Part shown: in pieces, positions 1-5,015 of the stretch
Position numbering within the stretch: the stretch's first letter is position 1
How the letters are laid out: the number at the start of each line of letters is the position of its first letter
NCBI GenBank assembly: GCA_030640155.1
Contig: DAOWJX010000061.1
Coordinates: forward strand, 1-5,015
Reading direction: 5' to 3'
Source: Candidatus Aegiribacteria sp.
GTDB lineage: Bacteria > Fermentibacterota > Fermentibacteria > Fermentibacterales > JCC-6
DNA length: 5,015 bases
Notes under the pieces: generated by a model
Told to the model about the DNA's origin: nothing
The model's input: only the letters and a program-made list of their open reading frames with translations
The model's database searches: none
Program-made: the position numbers and the translations under genes

Positions 1-1765
1 AGAAAGTTCTTGTCACACGGAGAGACAGAATTCCATTATTCAGGTTCATTCTCGTCCGCAGCCCGACATGATGCATGTGTTCGACCAGCGAAGGATTACC
101 GGAAGCTATATAGTTCCTCTGAGAGTACTCCCAGGCATAGTTAGGAGTAAGCCCGATCTTTCCACTGATGTGAAAACCCATATTCAGGGTAATGGTATTG
201 TTGATTATCTCCTCGGATCTGCTGAAAACCGAGTTGTCAAAACTTCCCTGATCCTGGAATCTGAATGTGTTGGAAACACCCAGGGTAGTACTGTCTTCTG
301 ATACTCTCAGAAATGATGTTGTGGAAACAAGCCTTCTGAACAGCAGGTCTGATCCTGAAGTACCGACCTCCGGAAAGAGAAACGTCGTGTAATCAGCGCT
401 GATCTTGATTGATTCCTGCAGTGTCCAGTTGCCACCCGGGAAATACCTGAATCCGGGGTTGATACTGTATGTAGATGAAATCTTGCTGTTCGCGGATTGC
501 TCCGCCATCAGATAAACAGTCTTCCTGCTCTGTCCCTGGATACTCGCATCCAGCGTTACTCTACTGCTCAGCGGGATCTCCGCGGAAAGTGAGAGAACTT
601 CCCTCAGTTCATCGCGATCGTTGTTATCTCTGTATTTATTCCCAGCAAAATCAGTCCATTCTCCGAATGTATCAAACCTGTAGAGCTGAATCAGCCGCTG
701 AAATGTAATCCGGCTGTCCCCCGGAGTATATTGAAGGTTGGAGGAAAAGACTCTGTCATCGCTGATATCGTATATATCGAAAAGTGTTGGAACCCCGGTA
801 GCTGTACGTTTTCTATCGTTACGATTGATTGAACGTGATAGAGACATGGTTAGAGAAAGATCATCAATAATCTGATATCGCAGGGAAGAAGATATATTTC
901 GCCTTCGCTCCAGCCTGTCACGTACATCTCCCTCGGAACTGGTGGTGTCAGGATCATCCTCTTCCCAGAAACGATCCATGTAATCCCATCCTGTAGCAAG
1001 TTCCATACTCAGATACTCAAACGGAGTCGGTATTACTAGAGTCAGGTCGCTGTACCAGTCATCCTGCAAGAGACACTGGGCTGAATCATGATACGCGGTA
1101 GACTGCCTTGATGCTCCGGCCTGAGCGGTAAGATTGCCGCCGTTGAAAACGCTTGGAAATCCGTAACTCAGCCTGGCAGTGATCTGATCCCTTCCCGTAT
1201 CAGTCTGATGTCCAAGCGTTCTATGCTCTACGAATGAAAGATTCCCGTTAAGAGTACTGAAAATGTTTTTGCTCAGGGAGATATCGACACTGCTCACTCC
1301 TCCCTGATCATGACCCGTTATTGTGCTGTCTCCGGATGGGTTCACGTAATCCAGAAAATGGGCTCCAAGCTTCATATCTATCGACAGCCATGATGTCGGA
1401 GAATAACGTATCTGACCGGAAGTGGTGTTATTCAGTTGATCCCGGATCATTAAGCCATATCTCTCTTCAGTGCTGATATTTCTGGAAAGATTTATTCCAA
1501 ACTCCAATCCGGGTCTGGGGCGAAAGGTCAGACTCGCGGATCCGATGCGACCTTCAAGAAATCTATGAAGGTCCAGGTTCTTCTGGGCTGAGAATGAAGC
1601 ACTGGCATTCATTGTGACCCTGGATGTGAGCTGGTGCACCAGGGATATTGAATTAGTTAAATGACTGCTTTCCTTGAACTGCTCAAGTGAGATGTCGTAT
1701 CCCACCGAAACAGCGTTGAGTACAGAAACGAACATAATAAGCAGTAATACCGCGGATTTCTTCAT
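1..1765 (-). CDS. predicted outer-membrane beta-barrel protein with signal peptide, family unknown (3' end cut by window edge)
   Basis: The frame starting at ATG 1765-1763 runs 588 codons to the window edge without a stop, so only the C-terminus is missing. The start MKKSAVLLLIMFVSVLNA is a Sec signal peptide: two lysines, then a hydrophobic core. Cleavage is probably after Ala18 or Ser20. The rest has no hydrophobic helix. It consists of short alternating polar/nonpolar segments such as SLTFRPRPGLEFGINLS, QIRYSPTSWLSIDMKL and SLSAEIPLSSRVTLDAS, joined by Gly/Asn/Asp/Ser turns and longer charged loops. This is the pattern of a large outer-membrane barrel. A very acidic-then-basic loop follows Trp267. 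There is a single cysteine (Cys231). I see no TonB box, plug domain, POTRA repeat or lipoprotein lipobox. The gene starts at a TAATG junction with rsmA and so belongs to the operon. I do not recognise the family; transporter, porin, surface assembly and adhesin roles all remain open. Codon-level openness makes the gene itself secure. Confidence 0.88.
   Translation of the reverse strand, partial: MKKSAVLLLIMFVSVLNAVSVGYDISLEQFKESSHLTNSISLVHQLTSRVTMNASASFSAQKNLDLHRFLEGRIGSASLTFRPRPGLEFGINLSRNISTEERYGLMIRDQLNNTTSGQIRYSPTSWLSIDMKLGAHFLDYVNPSGDSTITGHDQGGVSSVDISLSKNIFSTLNGNLSFVEHRTLGHQTDTGRDQITARLSYGFPSVFNGGNLTAQAGASRQSTAYHDSAQCLLQDDWYSDLTLVIPTPFEYLSMELATGWDYMDRFWEEDDPDTTSSEGDVRDRLERRRNISSSLRYQIIDDLSLTMSLSRSINRNDRKRTATGVPTLFDIYDISDDRVFSSNLQYTPGDSRITFQRLIQLYRFDTFGEWTDFAGNKYRDNNDRDELREVLSLSAEIPLSSRVTLDASIQGQSRKTVYLMAEQSANSKISSTYSINPGFRYFPGGNWTLQESIKISADYTTFLFPEVGTSGSDLLFRRLVSTTSFLRVSEDSTTLGVSNTFRFQDQGSFDNSVFSRSEEIINNTITLNMGFHISGKIGLTPNYAWEYSQRNYIASGNPSLVEHMHHVGLRTRMNLNNGILSLRVTRTF
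1706..1765 (-). other. signal peptide coding segment of the outer-membrane protein
   Basis: Residues 1-20: n-region MKK, hydrophobic core from Ala5 to Leu16, and a c-region NAVS. Signal peptidase I cleavage after Ser20 would have Ala at -3 and Ser at -1; cleavage after Ala18 is possible but has Leu at -3. No cysteine follows, so this is not a lipoprotein signal. Confidence 0.75.
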
Positions 1766-2577
1766 TACAGATTCTCCGCGAGTCTGACAAACATCTCGGG
1801 TTTTATCTGCTCTGCCCTCAGACCAGGGTCGATTTCTGTCCTGGCCAGAATCTCCAGTGACTGATCACGACCTAAAACCGGCGTAAGATTGTTGAGAATG
1901 GTTTTCCTCCTTGAAGAAAAGGATATACTTACAATCCTTCTGAATTTGCAGAACAGCTCGCGAGAAACCATCGGTCTGGTTCGTCTCTCAAGAACCACAA
2001 CCCTTGAGTAAACCGCAGGAGTCGGGTAGAAATCCTCCGGGTCAGCATCAAGAAGTGTCCGTACAGTATAATACGGCCATATCTTCAAGGCCAGTTTTCC
2101 ATACTGCTTTCCCCCGTCTAACGTAGACAGCCTTATGGCAACTTCCCTTTGAAGCATCAGGACAGCCTTCTGCACCTGATCAAAACCCTCCTCAAGCATT
2201 CTGAACAATATGGGAGAGGATATTGAATAAGGAAGGTTACCCGCAACCGTATGAAACGGAAATCCCGGTAAAGTCTCAGGATTCACGCTGAGTATATCAC
2301 CTCTTGTCACTGAAAGGACTTCATCTGAGAACCTTTTTCGGAGAACATCCACCATTTCCGGAGAAATTTCTACAGCTGAAAGAGATCCGCATCGGCCAAT
2401 CAGTTTTTCAGTAAGAGCGCCTAATCCGGGACCGATTTCAAGAACGCTTCCGGACGTTGAGACTTCCTCAGCGATTCTGGACGCGATATAACTGTTTACG
2501 AGAAAACTCTGTCCGAGTTTTTTATTCGGAATAACCCCTGCACTCCTTAGAAATCGACGCAGTTCGGTGATAAACAT
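1765..2577 (-). CDS. rsmA: 16S rRNA (adenine1518-N6/adenine1519-N6)-dimethyltransferase RsmA (KsgA)
   Basis: RsmA dimethylates two adjacent adenines in the helix 45 loop of 16S rRNA during late assembly of the 30S subunit, using S-adenosylmethionine. The 270-residue protein has normal family length. Motifs in order are NKKLGQSFL (18-26), the SAM-binding VLEIGPGLG (45-53), acidic Glu70 in AVEIS, GDIL (93-96), the catalytic NLPY (114-117), FYPTPAVYS (183-191) and the C-terminal rRNA-binding SSRRKTILNN (221-230). The start at 2577 places the usual short N-terminal helix ahead of the GQ motif. A longer reading to 2721 would add 48 residues that lie wholly over the radical SAM coding region and resemble nothing in RsmA, so I reject it. 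Both ends are TAATG junctions with the neighbouring genes. TatD and RsmA genes are neighbours in many bacteria, so the pairing is expected. Identification is very secure. Confidence 0.97.
   Translation of the reverse strand: MFITELRRFLRSAGVIPNKKLGQSFLVNSYIASRIAEEVSTSGSVLEIGPGLGALTEKLIGRCGSLSAVEISPEMVDVLRKRFSDEVLSVTRGDILSVNPETLPGFPFHTVAGNLPYSISSPILFRMLEEGFDQVQKAVLMLQREVAIRLSTLDGGKQYGKLALKIWPYYTVRTLLDADPEDFYPTPAVYSRVVVLERRTRPMVSRELFCKFRRIVSISFSSRRKTILNNLTPVLGRDQSLEILARTEIDPGLRAEQIKPEMFVRLAENL
1773..1777 (-). promoter_or_regulatory. Shine-Dalgarno for the outer-membrane protein gene, inside rsmA
   Basis: The minus strand reads GGAGA with 7 nt before the ATG at 1765-1763. It lies in the last codons of rsmA and supports that ATG, which is also followed by a convincing signal peptide. 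Confidence 0.6.
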
Positions 2578-3935
2578 TATCCTCTGATCCTGAGTGGAAG
2601 GTTTATCTTCAAAGCGTAAGCGGCAACTGATTTCATATCTGCTCCAGAATACCGAACAGCTGTAAGCCTGGTTCTGCATATTTCCCTTGAAAGCTGAATG
2701 AATTCCTGCAGATTGTCCCACGCTGAATCATTCTCTGGAATACATACAGCGTTGTATTCTTCCATGTCAGACGCGTTGAGGCTTACACTGACATCATTAA
2801 AAGGTTCGAGAAGCCTGAGTGTTTCTTCAGTAGACAATCTCTCAAGACAGAGACCATTCGTATTGAGCCGAACGGAGAAACCTTTTTCCGAGGCTGTTTC
2901 TGCGAGAGCGAGCAGAAGCTCCGGTCTCATGGTTGGCTCGCCGTATCCGCAGAAAACGATTTCTTCAGCCCATTCCGGCTGAAGCGTACCGATAATGCCC
3001 ATGAGTCTCTTTTCACACGGCTCTTCATGGTGCTTCAGATAGTACCCGCCTATGCCGTCGGTTCTGTCTCTAACGCAGAAACGGCAATGATTCGTACATC
3101 TGCCTGTGATATTCATGTATATTCTGTTATAGAGCATGTATACAAGATCCGTTCTGGGCACAGGCGAAAGCTGAAAAGCACGAAGCGAATTATCAAGAAG
3201 TATCTTTGAAGTAGAAAGCATATCCATATTCCACAAATCCGCCAGAACCCCGGCTGTGTGTATAACAAAGCAGGGTTCATTTCTTTCCCCGCGAACGGGC
3301 TCAGGCGTCAGGTAAGGAGCATCTGTTTCAACAAGAACCTGTTCTTTCGGCAGCAAACCTGCCAATTTCCTGAGTCTATCATTCCGCCTGTATGTGAGCG
3401 GGCCTGCGAACCCGATGAAAAAGCCTCTGTCAGCTGCCTCTTGTGCAATCTTATCCGGTCCGGTATAGCAATGCATTATTACCGGTACTCCGGGATTCTC
3501 GCCCAGAATGGTCAGGACCGTTTCCTCCGCATCTCTGGAATGCACTATCAGTGTCAATCCGAAAATCCCTGCCAGATGAATATGTTTCTCGAAAAGCTCA
3601 ACCTGGAGTGAAGGGGAAACTCTCTCATGAAAAAAATCCAGTCCTGTTTCTCCCACAGCGAGAACTCCGGGACACAATACTGTTCGTGCAATGTCAGTGA
3701 ACATATCAGCAGAATCGAGATCTGCTTCATTCGGATGGATTCCGGCAGCGGCGAATATTCCCTGATAATTCCCGGATAGCTCCGCAGCCTTCCGACTGCT
3801 TTCCGGTGATATTCCCGGAACCATTATCCTGGTAACATTGAACTTGTCCGCATTTGAAAGAACACGCTCAAGGTCATCATTGTACCGCTCATCGCAGAGA
3901 TGACAGTGTGTATCGAAAAAACCTACATTCTCCAG
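2577..3935 (-). CDS. TatD family hydrolase fused to a TatD-associated radical SAM domain
   Basis: Predicted two-domain cytoplasmic protein of 452 residues if it starts at CTG 3935-3933. Residues about 5-257 form a TatD-like metal-dependent hydrolase (amidohydrolase-fold) domain. All expected metal ligands are visible: HCH (H10, H12), Glu96 in GETGLDFF, His132 in VHSRD, His155 in MHCYTG and Asp205 in ETDAPYL. TatD proteins are reported as DNases/3'-5' exonucleases or quality-control hydrolases; the substrate here cannot be read from sequence. Residues about 270-452 form a short radical SAM domain with the cluster motif CTNHCRFC (C280, C284, C287; Cx3Cx2C), then GIGGYYL, the FCGYGEPTMR motif (near 330) and RLNTNGL. 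This matches the known radical SAM family found linked to TatD, whose reaction I do not know. Starting at the first ATG (3824) would delete the HxH metal site, so that start is rejected. The stop TAA shares one base with the ATG of rsmA. Domain calls are firm; the start codon is less so. Confidence 0.9.
   Translation of the reverse strand: MENVGFFDTHCHLCDERYNDDLERVLSNADKFNVTRIMVPGISPESSRKAAELSGNYQGIFAAAGIHPNEADLDSADMFTDIARTVLCPGVLAVGETGLDFFHERVSPSLQVELFEKHIHLAGIFGLTLIVHSRDAEETVLTILGENPGVPVIMHCYTGPDKIAQEAADRGFFIGFAGPLTYRRNDRLRKLAGLLPKEQVLVETDAPYLTPEPVRGERNEPCFVIHTAGVLADLWNMDMLSTSKILLDNSLRAFQLSPVPRTDLVYMLYNRIYMNITGRCTNHCRFCVRDRTDGIGGYYLKHHEEPCEKRLMGIIGTLQPEWAEEIVFCGYGEPTMRPELLLALAETASEKGFSVRLNTNGLCLERLSTEETLRLLEPFNDVSVSLNASDMEEYNAVCIPENDSAWDNLQEFIQLSREICRTRLTAVRYSGADMKSVAAYALKINLPLRIRG
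2581..2585 (-). promoter_or_regulatory. weak, closely spaced Shine-Dalgarno for rsmA
   Basis: The minus strand reads AGAGG, then ATA, then the ATG at 2577. Only 3 nt separate GAGG from the start codon, shorter than the usual 5-9 nt. Because the upstream stop TAA overlaps this ATG, reinitiation by ribosomes finishing the TatD/radical SAM gene may matter more than fresh initiation. Confidence 0.4.
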
Positions 3936-5015
3936 ATCAGATCCTCCCTGGCAGGTCCTGTGGAAATTGCTCTGATGGGTACTTCGATAAGCTGCTCAAT
4001 GAACAGCACGTACTGTTTCGCGTTTTCGGGCAGGGCTTCCCAGTCCCGTTCTCCGGAAATATTTTCTTCCCAGCCGGGCAGAGTCTCGTATACAGGCGTA
4101 TGATTCCCCAGTCTTGCACCTGTTTCGAACAGTGTGAGATCTGTCTCCGGGTCAAGCTCGTATTTCTTGCAGACTTTGAGTTCCGGTATACCGCTCAGTA
4201 CATCCAGAAGTGTTAGAGCAGTCCAGGTGCATCCATTTATCCTGGCCGTGTAATTTGTCAGAACAGCATCAAACCACCCGCACCTTCTGGGTCTTCCTGT
4301 AGTTGCGCCGTATTCGTTTCCCTGCTCTCTTATTCGATCACCAAGTTCGCAGGTAAGCTCTGTGGGAAAAGGTCCGTTCCCCACTCTGGTGGAATAGGCT
4401 TTCATGACTCCGACAACTTCATCAATCCTTACCGGTCCTATTCCAAGACTGGTGCATGCTGCTCCCGCAACACATGAACCACATGTAACAAAGGGGTATG
4501 TGCCATGATCAGGATCAAGAAGAGATCCCTGTGCTCCTTCAGCGATGACGGAACCATCGTTATCAAGTATTCTTGCCAGGAGAAGAGATACATCTTTAGC
4601 ATATTCAACCAGTTTCAGAGATATACTGTTGAAAATCTCCACTTCACTATGGAGAGACCTGATTTCATCTTCAGAAAGATCGAGTGTTTTCATACAGTTC
4701 TCGGTAATCTGCGCTGATTTTTCCAGAAATATGTCCGGCATGGCAGCATCCTCCAGCCGGATACCTTTCCGCATGAATTTCCGGACATAGGTCGGTCCGA
4801 TTCCTCTATAGGTGGTTCCTATCGCTGAAACGCCTCTTTCACCCTCATTTTTTCTCTCTGAATATTTACCTGCGGGATGCACAAGATGTACTTTTCCGGA
4901 AATGGCAAGTCTGTCCGAGATCGAGATTCCGTTTGTTTCCAGTGTCTTGATTTCATCCATCAGTGCTACAGGATCAAGCACGCAGCCGGCGCCAATGATT
5001 CCAAGGGGATCAGAG
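3923..5015 (-). CDS. purA: adenylosuccinate synthetase PurA (5' end cut by window edge)
   Basis: PurA joins IMP and aspartate using GTP to give adenylosuccinate, the first committed step to AMP, in the cytoplasm. The window shows the C-terminal 363 residues, beginning at about E. coli residue 64; the P-loop-like GDEGKGK and GGHNAGHT segments lie outside. Visible family motifs, numbered from the first visible residue, are GTTYRGIGP (66-74), the EGAQGSLLDPDHGTYP stretch (from 159), STRVGNGPFPTE (208-219), NEYGATTGRPRRCGWFD (233-249) and the C-terminal ISTGP (350-354). The Arg of the ARRGLR-like segment (here MRKGIR), donated across the dimer interface, is kept. One oddity is that the guanine-recognition motif, usually TKLD, reads TLLD. 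The GTG at 4981 is an internal Val codon and not the start, because homologous sequence continues upstream to the window edge. The gene ends ATG TAG and overlaps the start of the next gene. Family assignment is very secure. Confidence 0.97.
   Translation of the reverse strand, partial: SDPLGIIGAGCVLDPVALMDEIKTLETNGISISDRLAISGKVHLVHPAGKYSERKNEGERGVSAIGTTYRGIGPTYVRKFMRKGIRLEDAAMPDIFLEKSAQITENCMKTLDLSEDEIRSLHSEVEIFNSISLKLVEYAKDVSLLLARILDNDGSVIAEGAQGSLLDPDHGTYPFVTCGSCVAGAACTSLGIGPVRIDEVVGVMKAYSTRVGNGPFPTELTCELGDRIREQGNEYGATTGRPRRCGWFDAVLTNYTARINGCTWTALTLLDVLSGIPELKVCKKYELDPETDLTLFETGARLGNHTPVYETLPGWEENISGERDWEALPENAKQYVLFIEQLIEVPIRAISTGPAREDLIWRM
3942..3948 (-). promoter_or_regulatory. Shine-Dalgarno for the TatD/radical SAM gene, inside purA
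   Basis: The minus strand reads GGGAGGA, followed by 6 nt and then CTG at 3935-3933. This is the strongest ribosome-binding site seen in the window and lies within the last codons of purA. It decides the start choice: in this frame the open stretch begins after TGA at 3998-3996 and holds no ATG, GTG or TTG before the HxH motif. The ATG at 3928-3926 is in the purA frame and is followed at once by TAG. Confidence 0.65.

Noticed and set aside
68..708. Plus-strand open frames of 77 codons at 68-301 and 475-708
   Set aside because: They lie opposite the continuous minus-strand barrel gene and have no domain, signal or clear ribosome-binding site; they are antisense shadows.
2578..2721. Longer rsmA start at 2721 adding 48 residues
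   Set aside because: The extension overlaps the radical SAM coding sequence entirely and has no RsmA similarity; the ATG at 2577 gives the normal family length.
3822..3824. ATG at 3824 as the start of the TatD/radical SAM gene
   Set aside because: It would remove DTHCHL, whose histidines bind the catalytic metals, while matching TatD sequence clearly continues upstream.
3916..3930. Programmed frameshift joining PurA to TatD at the overlap
   Set aside because: A -1 shift would be needed near ATG TAG, but no X XXY YYZ heptamer is present; initiation at CTG with a strong Shine-Dalgarno explains the data more simply.
2698..4216. Plus-strand open frames opposite the TatD/radical SAM and purA genes
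   Set aside because: They have low-complexity or unrecognisable translations and run antisense to well-supported conserved genes.
4979..4981. GTG at 4981 as the purA start
   Set aside because: Upstream codons to the window edge (SDPLGIIGAGC) align with E. coli PurA NVTSIIGNG, so the gene continues beyond the window.

Overview
The window holds four genes on the minus strand, packed end to end with no intergenic space. Reading 5015 to 1, they are purA (5' end outside the window), a TatD-type hydrolase fused to a radical SAM domain, rsmA/ksgA, and a large predicted outer-membrane beta-barrel protein (3' end outside the window). No plus-strand gene, RNA gene, mobile element, CRISPR array or terminator could be supported. 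The spacing suggests one polycistronic transcript whose promoter and terminator both lie outside the window.

The junctions are very tight. purA and the TatD/radical SAM gene overlap by about 13 nt. The TatD/radical SAM-rsmA and rsmA-barrel junctions are both TAATG, where the last base of TAA is the first base of ATG. This favours translational coupling along the operon. The TatD/radical SAM gene has no ATG, GTG or TTG in frame upstream of its essential metal-binding HxH motif. A CTG with a strong Shine-Dalgarno sequence inside the purA 3' end is the best start candidate.

The upstream genes are housekeeping: AMP synthesis (PurA), a TatD-like metal-dependent hydrolase with a TatD-associated radical SAM partner, and 16S rRNA dimethylation (RsmA). 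The last gene differs in kind. It has a signal peptide followed by more than 560 residues of strand-loop sequence typical of an outer-membrane barrel, and I cannot place it in a named family.

The signal peptide plus barrel indicates a Gram-negative (diderm) bacterium. The DNA is of moderate GC and similar in character along the whole window, so nothing suggests recent transfer. The gene combination and divergent protein sequences would suit an uncultivated lineage, possibly of the FCB type, but this placement is a weak inference. The points most worth checking are the CTG start, the fused architecture, a Lys-to-Leu change in the guanine-recognition motif of PurA, and the unassigned barrel.
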